Source of the DNA: Syntrophomonas sp. UBA4807
GTDB lineage: Bacteria > Bacillota > Syntrophomonadia > Syntrophomonadales > Syntrophomonadaceae
Length of the DNA stretch: 21,392 nt
Reading direction: 5' to 3'
Assembly: GCA_002402575.1 (NCBI GenBank)
Contig: DHGD01000119.1
Location: forward strand, 1-21,392
Made by a program: the position numbers and the translations under genes. How positions within the stretch are numbered: position 1 is the stretch's first letter; each line of letters opens with the position of its first letter. The notes under the pieces were generated by a model. It had not been told where the DNA came from. It did not search any database and worked only from the letters and a program-made list of their open reading frames with translations. Of this stretch, positions 1-7,383 are shown piece by piece.

Positions 1-27
1 CACATGGGTCAAATAAAGCGCAACAGA

Positions 28-50
28 CGGGGAAGGCAAAGCCTTCCCCG
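28..50 (-). terminator. Hairpin downstream of trkH, possible terminator
   Basis: A perfect 10-bp inverted repeat (CGGGGAAGGC, loop of 3, GCCTTCCCCG) begins 27 bases past the trkH stop codon. The position suits a transcription end for the trkA-trkH unit. The following minus-strand bases (TCTGTTGCGCTTTATTTG) are only moderately T-rich, so termination strength is uncertain. The stem would form equally well in a transcript coming from the other side. Confidence 0.55.
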
Positions 51-76
51 ATCTTTATACGCATCGAGCGCAGCCG

Positions 77-1399
77 CTAGCCTATCATGACTTCTTCTTC
101 CGCATAGCGGATGTCGACCTGGCGCTCTCGTTGGGCAAAGGCCACCGCCAGGGTCAAAGGCCCCACCCGGCCCACGAACATGGTCACGATGATCAGCCAA
201 CGGCCCAGGTTATTGAGTTCAGGGGTGAAATTGAGAGATAGCCCTACGGTAGCAAAGGCAGAAACCACTTCAAACGCGATTTTATCCAGGCTGTCTGCTC
301 CCTGTATGAAGGTTAGAAGCAGGATGGCGGCGCAGACATATAAGCCTGACATGGCTATGATGGCCAGTGCTCTGGTAACATCCCGCTGCGGAACACGCCT
401 CCTGAATATCTCCACATCTTTCTTGCCTTGCATCTGACTGAGAATGGCCGCCCAAACCACTGCGAAAGTAACGGTTTTCATTCCCCCGGCGGTTGAACCC
501 GGAGAACCCCCGATAAACATAATTAGAATCATGAAAAACTGTGTGCCTTGAAATAGATTGGTTATATCGATAGTTACAAACCCAGCGGTGCGGGTGACAG
601 AATGAAAATAAGCGGTAATTACTTTGCCGGGCAGGGATAATTCCTTGAGGGCATGATGAAATTCAGCTATAAATATGAAGGCGGTTCCAGCCAGCAGCAA
701 AATGGCGGTAGTAGATAAGACAATTTTGCTGTGCAGGGAAAAGCGGCGGCGACTTCTGAAGCTGATGATTTCGGCTATAACCACGAAGCCCAATCCACCA
801 GCAATGATCAGCACTGAGATAACCAGGTTGGTGAGGGCATCCGTGCGGAATCCGCTGAGGCTGGTGAAATTTCCGAACAGATCGAAGCCGCCATTGTTAA
901 AGGCAGAGATAGAATGAAACAAACCAAAATATAAAGCCTTGCCAAACCCCAGTTGCGAGCTCCAGTGCAGGGTCAGAATGGCAGCCCCGACCAATTCAAT
1001 CCCCAGGCTGAATATCAACAGATAGCGAAATATACTGACTATACCCCCCGGACTGGATTTGTTAATGGCAGCCTGCATGAACATCCTTTGTTTCAGGGCA
1101 ATGCGTTTGTGAAAAAGCAAGGCGTAAAACGTAGCCATAGCCATAATGCTCAAACCGCCCAGTTGCATCAGCAGCATGATGACCACCTGTCCAAACGGAC
1201 TCCAATAGGTGGCGGTATCCTCAACCACCAAGCCGGTTACACATACCGCTGAAGTAGAGGTAAAAACAGCCGTCAGCCAGTTGTTTTGTCCGCTGGAGGT
1301 CGCCCAAGGCAAAGCCAGCAGGAGGCTGCCCAGAAATATTAACAACACAAAACTCCCCGCCACCACCTGTGGAGGATTTAATTGAAGCCGAGCCATCAT
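77..1399 (-). CDS. trkH: TrkH/KtrB-family potassium transporter, channel subunit
   Basis: This is the membrane subunit that conducts K+ across the cytoplasmic membrane, gated by the TrkA/KtrA ring encoded just upstream. The 440-residue protein is hydrophobic throughout. It shows the four pore repeats of the family, each with its filter glycine: TSAVCVTGL near residues 49-57, SAFNNGGF near 165, SVTRTAGF near 267 and SAFATVGLS near 385. The length fits KtrB (about 440-450). Two ATGs are adjacent at 1399 and 1396. The GGAGG ribosome site lies 3 bases from the first and 6 from the second, so the second may be the true start. The trkA stop lies 16 bases upstream, so the two are almost certainly one operon. 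Whether coupling is to Na+ or H+ cannot be read from sequence. Confidence 0.95.
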   Translation of the reverse strand: MMARLQLNPPQVVAGSFVLLIFLGSLLLALPWATSSGQNNWLTAVFTSTSAVCVTGLVVEDTATYWSPFGQVVIMLLMQLGGLSIMAMATFYALLFHKRIALKQRMFMQAAINKSSPGGIVSIFRYLLIFSLGIELVGAAILTLHWSSQLGFGKALYFGLFHSISAFNNGGFDLFGNFTSLSGFRTDALTNLVISVLIIAGGLGFVVIAEIISFRSRRRFSLHSKIVLSTTAILLLAGTAFIFIAEFHHALKELSLPGKVITAYFHSVTRTAGFVTIDITNLFQGTQFFMILIMFIGGSPGSTAGGMKTVTFAVVWAAILSQMQGKKDVEIFRRRVPQRDVTRALAIIAMSGLYVCAAILLLTFIQGADSLDKIAFEVVSAFATVGLSLNFTPELNNLGRWLIIVTMFVGRVGPLTLAVAFAQRERQVDIRYAEEEVMIG

Positions 1400-1415
1400 C
1401 GCCCTCCGCTGAGCG

Positions 1416-2072
1416 TTAATTCAAATCGCTGAGTTTGTCAAGATGGTTATTTTTACCCAGGACCACCAGTATATCATTGCTCAAGATTGTCTGGTCGGAG
1501 ATGGGATTGACAATAATGTCATCGCCGCGTTTGATGGCGATGATGTTCACTTTATGCCTTTCACGGATATTGCTCTCGCGCAGGGTCTTGCCGACAAACA
1601 GGCCGGGGGTAATCATTTCAATAATGCTGTATTCGCTGGAGAGGTTGATATGATCGAGCACGCTTTTGGTAACCAATGATTGAGCAACTCGGATGGCCAT
1701 ATCCCGCTCCGGATATATGACCAGATCAGTGCCGATTTTTTCAAGCACTCTGCCGTGCAAGTGATTCTGCGCCTTGGATACGACCATAGAGACACCCATG
1801 TCTTTCAGCAAAATGGTGGTCAAAATGTTGGATTGAACATTCTCGCCGATAGAGACCACTACCACATCGAAATTTCTAATACCTAAAGTTTTCAATACTT
1901 GCTCGTCGGTACTGTCCGCTTCCACCGCATAGGTGGCTATATCCCGGGCTAGGTTAACCTTGTTGGGATCGGAATCCACCGCCAGGACATCCAGGCCCAT
2001 ACGGCTCAATTCCTTCACCAGACTGAGGCCAAAGCGCCCTAATCCCAGTACCGCAAATTGCATATTTTTCAT
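1416..2072 (-). CDS. trkA: TrkA/KtrA-family NAD-binding regulator of K+ uptake
   Basis: This is the cytoplasmic gating subunit that binds nucleotide and controls the TrkH channel encoded next. The chosen start gives 218 residues, the usual KtrA length (about 220). The N-terminal RCK domain has the Rossmann motif GLGRFG at residues 10-15, followed by an acidic residue at the end of strand 2 (VLAVDSD). The TrkA-C domain occupies roughly residues 140-218. The frame stays open to an upstream ATG at 2111, which would add a repetitive TEEHR-rich stretch. I reject it because GAGGAG sits 6 bases before the ATG at 2072 and homologues begin near this point. The ribosome site is inside a short tandem repeat (2073-2108). 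The upstream dienoyl-CoA reductase homologue ends 51 bases earlier on the same strand, so read-through is possible. Confidence 0.94.
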   Translation of the reverse strand: MKNMQFAVLGLGRFGLSLVKELSRMGLDVLAVDSDPNKVNLARDIATYAVEADSTDEQVLKTLGIRNFDVVVVSIGENVQSNILTTILLKDMGVSMVVSKAQNHLHGRVLEKIGTDLVIYPERDMAIRVAQSLVTKSVLDHINLSSEYSIIEMITPGLFVGKTLRESNIRERHKVNIIAIKRGDDIIVNPISDQTILSNDILVVLGKNNHLDKLSDLN

Positions 2073-2108
2073 TCTGTGCTCCTCAGTATATCTGTGTTCT
2101 TCTGTATG
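2073..2108. repeat. Two-copy 18-base imperfect tandem repeat before trkA
   Basis: Copy 1 (2073-2090) is TCTGTGCTCCTCAGTATA and copy 2 (2091-2108) is TCTGTGTTCTTCTGTATG, identical at 14 of 18 positions. On the minus strand it reads as GAGGAGCACAGA-type units, and one of these supplies the trkA ribosome binding site. The pattern resembles the CACAGAGGAACACAGAGG-like spacer repeats seen between genes in many bacteria. That comparison is from memory. Confidence 0.7.
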
Positions 2109-2123
2109 CACTCTTATTTGCCA

Positions 2124-4097
2124 TCAGAGACTGCAAGCCAACTGATAGGCGCTATGAATCGCTTCATGAACCTTGCCGGGCTGAAGCGCGTCTCCCACCA
2201 GGTAAACCCCCGGCCGGCCCGCAAGGTCCTGATATAAAGCATTGTCTGCTCTCGAGCCTAAAGCCATAACTACGGTGTCAGCCGCTATGGTCTGCACCCC
2301 TTGTTCGCTCTTTAAAACCACGCCTTGAGCCGTAACTTGTTCAACTGTGCTCAGATTGCAGACTTTGACACCAAACATATCGAGATTCTTTAGCATCAGC
2401 CAGCGAGTGGCGTTGTTCATGTCCCGGGCTATATTTTTCTGCTGTTCGACTATGGTAAGGTGATAGCTCCCATTGAGCAGCAGCCTGCGGATTTCCTCGG
2501 CCGATTCAACCTGATGGATCAGTAGAAATCTGGCCTGGTCAGCATCCAGAGTACCCTTTTGAGCCAGGTAGAGAGCGGTTTCACAGCCTACCGAGCCTCC
2601 GCCCACGATCACTATGCGCGGTCCTTTGACTGCCTGACCGGCCAGTACATCCCAAGCTTGCACCACTTTCGCATCCTCGCCGGAAAATGGCAGATAGGTT
2701 TCGGGTACCGCCCCGCTGGCGATAATCACCGCATCAGCTTCCCATTTTAAAACCTCTTCTGCGGTGGCGGTCTTGCCCAGCTGCAAATTCACTCCCGCCT
2801 CTTTGAGACGCTGTTCATAATAGTCTAACAGCGGCAGGAAATCCTCTTTCCCGGGAGGTACAGCGGCAATGCGCCACTGTCCCCCGATGGTTTGTTGTTT
2901 TTCCCATAAATCGACCTGATGACCCCGCTCTGCCAAAGTGCTGGCAGCTTCCAAGCCAGCCGGCCCGGCCCCGACCACCAGTATGCGTTTTTTGTCTTCT
3001 GCCGCCGGCAGAGGCTGATCCTCTTTACCACAGAGCGGATTGACTGAGCAGATTACAGGCTGACGTTTAAATATTTGGCCTAAGCACAGCATACAGGCAA
3101 TACATTTTCTAACGGTACCGCCTTGTTGGGCCTTCTGCGCCCACTGCGGGTCAGCCAGGATCCCGCGCGCAACGGAGACCATATCGGCCTGACCTGACAA
3201 CAATATCTGTTCGGCGACCTGCGCTGAAGAGATGCGATTGCTGGCCGCCACCGGAACTGAAACCCGGCTTTTGATCTTGTCGGCCAGATAGCTGAAAGCA
3301 CCTTTGGGAACCTCCCCGTTAAGCTGGGGAATGGAGGTTTCATGCCATCCCCCGGTGACATTAAACAGATCAACTCCGATTTTCTCCAATTCCTCCGCGA
3401 ATTCCTGCGCCTCTTTCCAGGTGGTTCCGCCGGGCATAAAATCCTGTCCCCCCAGACGCACACTGACGGGATAATCAGCGCCCACCTGACGGCGCACTTC
3501 GGCGATGACCTCTAAGCCGAAACGCATACGGTTTTTAGGTGAGCCGCCATATTCATCCTGTCGCAAATTGGTTAACGGAGAAAGAAACTGATTAATCAGA
3601 TAACCGGCTGAAATGCTGATTTCCACCAGGTCATAACCCGCTTCCCGAGCGCGCCGTGCTGCCGCGCCGAAATCAGCAATTATTTTATGTATTTCCCCGA
3701 CCGACATCTCCCGGGGAACAAATCCAGTCGTACGTGAGCGTACCGCCGAAGGAGCGAAAACATCTTTGCCTTCGTGGAATCCTGCGGAATAACGGCCTTG
3801 CTGCACTAATTGCAAGCCGATCTTGGCCCCATGCGATTTGACTGCTGCAGTAAGGCGCTGGTGCCCGGCGATAAGGCTGTTGTCATGGATTGAGATCCAA
3901 CCCGCAAAAACCCCGTTAGGCTCGACAGCTGCACCACCCACCATGATCAACCCTGTACCGCCTTTGGCGCGAGCCTCATAAAAATTAACCAGCTTTTCAT
4001 TAATGGCGCCTTCCCTGGCGAAATTGAGATGAAACCCCGGCATGACAATACGGTTCCTAACCTCCAGACTGTGGATAGAGATAGGTTCGAAGAGCAT
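2124..4097 (-). CDS. FadH-like 2,4-dienoyl-CoA reductase / OYE-family flavin Fe-S oxidoreductase
   Basis: This is a 657-residue enzyme of the 2,4-dienoyl-CoA reductase, enoate reductase and trimethylamine dehydrogenase type, expected to pass electrons from NAD(P)H through FAD and a 4Fe-4S cluster to FMN. The N-terminal Old-Yellow-Enzyme barrel covers about residues 1-330. It has Tyr166 in GYLINQFLSP and His252 in GGWHETSIPQ, which match the catalytic Tyr and His of E. coli FadH. The cluster cysteines are at 332, 335, 338 and 350 (C-x2-C-x2-C-x11-C). A nucleotide-binding domain begins at VVGAGPAG (376-381 for GxGxxG), and a second one follows at VIVGGGSVG. The ATG at 4097 has AAGGAG 7 bases before it; an upstream in-frame ATG at 4166 lacks a site and adds non-family residues. 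The substrate is unknown: unsaturated fatty acyl-CoA is a reasonable guess, but other enoates or amines are possible. Confidence 0.85.
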   Translation of the reverse strand: MLFEPISIHSLEVRNRIVMPGFHLNFAREGAINEKLVNFYEARAKGGTGLIMVGGAAVEPNGVFAGWISIHDNSLIAGHQRLTAAVKSHGAKIGLQLVQQGRYSAGFHEGKDVFAPSAVRSRTTGFVPREMSVGEIHKIIADFGAAARRAREAGYDLVEISISAGYLINQFLSPLTNLRQDEYGGSPKNRMRFGLEVIAEVRRQVGADYPVSVRLGGQDFMPGGTTWKEAQEFAEELEKIGVDLFNVTGGWHETSIPQLNGEVPKGAFSYLADKIKSRVSVPVAASNRISSAQVAEQILLSGQADMVSVARGILADPQWAQKAQQGGTVRKCIACMLCLGQIFKRQPVICSVNPLCGKEDQPLPAAEDKKRILVVGAGPAGLEAASTLAERGHQVDLWEKQQTIGGQWRIAAVPPGKEDFLPLLDYYEQRLKEAGVNLQLGKTATAEEVLKWEADAVIIASGAVPETYLPFSGEDAKVVQAWDVLAGQAVKGPRIVIVGGGSVGCETALYLAQKGTLDADQARFLLIHQVESAEEIRRLLLNGSYHLTIVEQQKNIARDMNNATRWLMLKNLDMFGVKVCNLSTVEQVTAQGVVLKSEQGVQTIAADTVVMALGSRADNALYQDLAGRPGVYLVGDALQPGKVHEAIHSAYQLACSL

Positions 4098-4117
4098 AAG
4101 ATTACTCCTTTCTTCTG

Positions 4118-4131
4118 CCTGCCTTGGCAGG
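4118..4131. promoter_or_regulatory. Perfect inverted repeat in the leader of the dienoyl-CoA reductase homologue
   Basis: CCTGCC-TT-GGCAGG is a perfect 6-bp inverted repeat lying between the putative -10 box (4149-4154) and the ribosome site (about 4105-4110). It would fall in the first tens of bases of the transcript. It could be an operator or a small hairpin. It does not match any operator I can name. Confidence 0.35.
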
Positions 4132-4148
4132 TATATTAATGAATATGA

Positions 4149-4197
4149 ATTATACCGGCTTTTCATATATTTTAAGGCTTATATAAATTCTGACCAA
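4149..4197 (-). promoter_or_regulatory. Candidate promoters for the dienoyl-CoA reductase homologue
   Basis: On the minus strand a TATAAT hexamer occupies 4154-4149, with no good -35 at the standard distance. Just upstream, TTGGTC (4197-4192), a 17-base spacer and TAAAAT (4174-4169) form a second candidate. The region is AT-rich relative to the genes around it. These are read by eye only. Confidence 0.4.
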
Positions 4198-4210
4198 TAG
4201 GAAGTAACAT

Positions 4211-4291
4211 TTATAGTACGTTGGCTTGATGAATATCATTGGGGATTGTTTTAACAGATGTGTTTTTAGAATAATTGCTTGACTCCGTCAT
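4211..4291 (-). CDS. Possible 26-residue peptide translationally linked to aarF
   Basis: The end of aarF reads TAAGGAGG: the stop codon overlaps a full-strength ribosome site. Six bases later an ATG opens a 26-codon frame ending in TAA at 4211. The peptide is polar, starting MTESSNYSKN and ending IHQANVL, with no membrane segment, cysteines or recognisable motif. Such tight spacing is what one expects for a real downstream cistron. The reading frame could be a genuine small protein or the remaining head of a longer gene that has decayed. Its codons are AT-rich compared with neighbours. I do not recognise it. Confidence 0.4.
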   Translation of the reverse strand: MTESSNYSKNTSVKTIPNDIHQANVL

Positions 4292-4302
4292 GTCTAACCT
4301 CC

Positions 4303-6015
4303 TTAATCCGTCCCGCGACGCACCATGATCGGCGGGTGCGGAGCCTTTCTACGCGTGTTTTTATGTCGGCTGCGCATCATCAGGAACAGTGCCAGCACAC
4401 ACAGGCCAGCCCCAATGCGAGCCTCCATCATGAAGCCTTGGGTGAGCAGGAAGGCAGAGGCCAGAAGAATAAACCCAAAAACCAGAGCCCATCCCAGGGA
4501 ACGCAAGGCCCGGGTATTTTCGGCCATGGCCTCCTTAAAATCAGGGGCTTCCATTTGGATATGCAGGTCACCCCGCTCGGCTTTGATCAGCACTCTCTCT
4601 AACAATGCGGGGATATCAATCAAGGCCTTGCCCAAGCCGCGCGCCTTTTCAGCCACAATGGCGTATACGCTGTTCCTGCCTCCCAGGAATTTGTCTACAT
4701 AAGGGCGGGACACATCAACAAAATTAATGTCCGCATCCAGGCCCACACAAATGCCATACAGCGTGCCCAGGGCCCGGCCTAGAAAAGCAACGCGGGCCGG
4801 AATCTGAAAAGGCTGCTCATACAGCAGGCGCTCCAGATCTTTGAGGAAATCCTGCAAATCGGCCTTATCAATATCCGCTCCGCCGCCCAGGGTGTGTTCT
4901 AAAAATATTGAGACTGCCCGCACCAGGAGCAGATTGTCGGCATCGCGGCGCAAAAATCCCAAACGCTTGAGCTGCTCCACTACGTTGAAGTAGTCCCTCC
5001 CGGTGATCGCCAGCACCAGATCGATCAATAAGGGACGCATCTCGTTGGGAATCGCTCCCACCATACCGAAATCCACCATTATTACCACCCCCTGGGGGGT
5101 GACAAAGAGGTTGCCGGGATGGGGGTCGGCATGATAAAAACCATCTATTAATATCTGGCGTACATATATACCCAATAACTGGGCCGCAATTTTCTTGCGG
5201 TCTAAGCCAGCGGACTCTATTTGTTCATAATCAGTGATTTTAATGCCTTCCATAAATTTCATGGTTAATATCCGCTTGGTGGTATACTCCCAGTAGATGG
5301 CAGGCGAATCGAACAGCTCATCCTCACGGCTGTTGAAAGCAATGGTTTCGGCATTATGCCCTTCTTGAATATAGTCCAGTTCCGCAATCAGAGTTTCAGC
5401 AAATTCCTCATAAAGCGCATCCAGGTCAATAAATTTCTGCCAGTCGGTAAATCTCTTGATTACGGTGATAACTATGCGGATAGATTTCAGGTCAATCTCT
5501 ACAAGCGCATCTATTCCGGGGCGCTGAATTTTCACCGCTGCCTTGCGGCCGTCGGCAAGATAGGCGGTATGAACCTGGCCCAGGGAAGCCGCAGCCAGCG
5601 GTTGGGGCTCGAAGCTGACAAAAACCGAATTTAACGGCTGCCCCAATTCGCTTTCCGCCAGGAGCTTTATTTCCGCAAAAGGTACTTCGGCCACTTCGTC
5701 CTGCAGACCGGAAAGTTCCTGTAACGAGGATTGCGGCAGGATATCCACCCGGGTGCTCATAAACTGCCCCAACTTAATCAGCAGGCCGCCCAGTTTTACC
5801 GCGGTCACTCTGAAATAGCGGGCCTGAGATAAATACAGGCGTCGCTTCTGCTCCTCCACCCACTCCTGGCGGTGAACGAGCTTTCTGAAGCGCAGCGCAT
5901 AAAACGCCCAGAAGATATCCAGGAACAATTTGACAACAATATAAGAACGCTTCAGTCCGGCCCCATAAGCGGTCTTTTTTACCACGTTAATCACCTTATT
6001 TAGAAAAAATAGCAA
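4303..6015 (-). CDS. ABC1/AarF/UbiB-family atypical kinase-like protein
   Basis: This is a member of the protein-kinase-like family that includes UbiB and AarF, linked in other organisms to isoprenoid quinone or lipid metabolism at the membrane; the exact role in Firmicutes is unclear. Family marks are all present: the KxGQ motif (K81-LGQ), the alanine-rich nucleotide loop AAASLGQVH (141-149), the ATP-site Lys162 in VKIQRPG, the HADPHPGN motif (295-302) and the MVDFGMVG metal-binding segment. Two hydrophobic helices lie at the C-terminus, from about residue 510 to 550. Length 570 is normal. The first start is a TTG at 6015 with AAGGA 6 bases upstream. A GTG at 5985 with AAGGTG 6 bases upstream is an equally good alternative and would remove 10 residues. 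The stop overlaps the ribosome site of the small ORF that follows. Confidence 0.92.
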   Translation of the reverse strand: MLFFLNKVINVVKKTAYGAGLKRSYIVVKLFLDIFWAFYALRFRKLVHRQEWVEEQKRRLYLSQARYFRVTAVKLGGLLIKLGQFMSTRVDILPQSSLQELSGLQDEVAEVPFAEIKLLAESELGQPLNSVFVSFEPQPLAAASLGQVHTAYLADGRKAAVKIQRPGIDALVEIDLKSIRIVITVIKRFTDWQKFIDLDALYEEFAETLIAELDYIQEGHNAETIAFNSREDELFDSPAIYWEYTTKRILTMKFMEGIKITDYEQIESAGLDRKKIAAQLLGIYVRQILIDGFYHADPHPGNLFVTPQGVVIMVDFGMVGAIPNEMRPLLIDLVLAITGRDYFNVVEQLKRLGFLRRDADNLLLVRAVSIFLEHTLGGGADIDKADLQDFLKDLERLLYEQPFQIPARVAFLGRALGTLYGICVGLDADINFVDVSRPYVDKFLGGRNSVYAIVAEKARGLGKALIDIPALLERVLIKAERGDLHIQMEAPDFKEAMAENTRALRSLGWALVFGFILLASAFLLTQGFMMEARIGAGLCVLALFLMMRSRHKNTRRKAPHPPIMVRRGTD

Positions 6016-6332
6016 GGAAAATCCTTACAACGCATCACTATGAGCAGTTTAACATATTGTCCGCAATGTGAGACCAAGTTATCAACCTCAGCCAGCTTAA
6101 AGCTAAGGATTAAGTTGTCAAATGATGACCCCGGCTGTCGGAAATTACTTAAACATATATTTAGCTGATACAATGTAACGCCAATAAATATCTAAAATAA
6201 TGATATTTAGACATAAACAACAGTTTATAAGAGCAATGCATGGATATACTTGGGGATGTTTAAAAGTGATTTTGGAATTAAGGCGATTTGCACATACTAA
6301 GCAAAATTTAAAATTACAAGGAGGCTTAATTT
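6016..6332. other. AT-rich intergenic region between divergent aarF and the TOBE gene
   Basis: These 317 bases hold no convincing reading frame. They are clearly more AT-rich than the genes beside them and must carry the promoters of aarF (minus) and the TOBE gene (plus). One clear structure is visible: an 8-bp inverted repeat TAAATATC / GATATTTA separated by 9 bases (6185-6209), which could be an operator. A possible plus-strand promoter is TTGGAA, a 15-base spacer and CATACT near 6271-6297, but it is weak. No riboswitch fold was recognised. Confidence 0.6.
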
Positions 6333-6545
6333 ATGCGTATAAGTGATGCCAATAAACTGGCAGGCAGGATCATGGCGGTCAGAAAAGGCCATGATATGAC
6401 CGAGGTGCAGGTGGATATCGGCGATCAACTGGTTACTGCCACCATAACCGCCAGCGCTGCCAAGGATATGAATTTGCGTAAAGGCGACGAAGTCTTTGCG
6501 ATGTTTGATTCAACATCGGTGAGCATCATCCGTGACCAGCAGTGA
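6333..6545 (+). CDS. Stand-alone TOBE-domain (molbindin-like) protein
   Basis: This is a 70-residue single TOBE/Mop domain. It starts MRISDANKLAGRI, has the conserved VQVDIG and VTATITASAAKDM segments, and then GDEVFAMFDSTSVSI, which is the pattern of small molybdate-binding proteins (molbindins, about 68-70 residues). These oligomerise and bind molybdate or tungstate anions in the cytoplasm. A strong AAGGAGG ribosome site precedes the ATG. No molybdate transporter or cofactor gene is in the window, so the role (storage, buffering or sensing) cannot be assigned. It converges on the protease gene with only 9 bases between stops and no visible terminator. Confidence 0.9.
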   Translation: MRISDANKLAGRIMAVRKGHDMTEVQVDIGDQLVTATITASAAKDMNLRKGDEVFAMFDSTSVSIIRDQQ

Positions 6546-6554
6546 CGGGGTCGG

Positions 6555-7343
6555 TCAGCGGTTGCCCAGCCGGTCCAAGGCCTGGCTTAATGTGTCATAA
6601 ATCGTTTTGACAGGTATGGCCAGAGCGGTGTTGTTGTCTTCCGTCTTTTTCCTGGCGGCATAAACTACGGCGACTACCCGGCCTTCTTCATCAACCACCG
6701 GACTGCCGCTCAATCCAGGCGCAGCTGTGACCAGGACTTCTATATAGGCAAGCTTACCGCCCTGGGCCGGAGCAGTAAAATCAGCTAATAAGCCTTTCTG
6801 TATAAGTCGTTCCATATTAAGAGGATTGCCGATGACCGTCACCTGCTGGCCAGGCTGAAGCACACTGTTGAAATTCAGATCCAGGGTGGGCAGGTCATGA
6901 CCTTGAATGTCAATCACCGCAATATCAACATCGCCGGCCTGCAGCCAGCGGTTGCTGTAATAGCGCCTGCCGTCCACAAAACTGATACTGACTGTTTCAG
7001 CCCCGGACAACACGTGTTGATTGGTAATTATCAAACCGTTCCGGTCTATGTTAAAGCCGGTCCCCTTTTTTATCTGCATTCCCAGGCCAGCAGTGCTTTG
7101 CGCTTCTATCACCACAATGGCGGGACGGGCTAGGGCAGCGATGGGATCATGGTTTAGAGCCGGATCCTGGCTGAGTTGGGGACGCGAAGTGATTAATTGG
7201 CCTACATGGGGCAGAGCCAGCAAGAGGAAACCCAGGACCAACAGAGCGGCGATTCCCCTGAGCAAGGGCGAGCGCCGCCGGAAACGGCTATAATCTTCAT
7301 CTGGGTGTTCCTGAATTGCTGGTGATTGTTGCTTATTGTACAA
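6555..7343 (-). CDS. Membrane-anchored trypsin-like serine protease
   Basis: The protein has 262 residues with a charged N-terminus (about 1-29), one hydrophobic segment (about 30-50) and then an extracytoplasmic trypsin-like domain. The catalytic triad is visible: His110 in TNQHV, Asp140 in GDVDIAVIDI and Ser212 in PGLSGSP. This resembles the protease half of HtrA/DegP proteins but lacks a PDZ domain, so it ends straight after the peptidase. The start is a TTG at 7343 with only a weak AAGAGA site, so the start is uncertain. The ddh gene ends 40 bases upstream on the same strand, and co-transcription is likely. Substrate is unknown; envelope quality control is a reasonable guess from the family. 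Confidence 0.87.
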   Translation of the reverse strand: MYNKQQSPAIQEHPDEDYSRFRRRSPLLRGIAALLVLGFLLLALPHVGQLITSRPQLSQDPALNHDPIAALARPAIVVIEAQSTAGLGMQIKKGTGFNIDRNGLIITNQHVLSGAETVSISFVDGRRYYSNRWLQAGDVDIAVIDIQGHDLPTLDLNFNSVLQPGQQVTVIGNPLNMERLIQKGLLADFTAPAQGGKLAYIEVLVTAAPGLSGSPVVDEEGRVVAVVYAARKKTEDNNTALAIPVKTIYDTLSQALDRLGNR

Positions 7344-7383
7344 AAGCAGTCTCTTTTCATATCAATATCGGACTAATTAAAAA

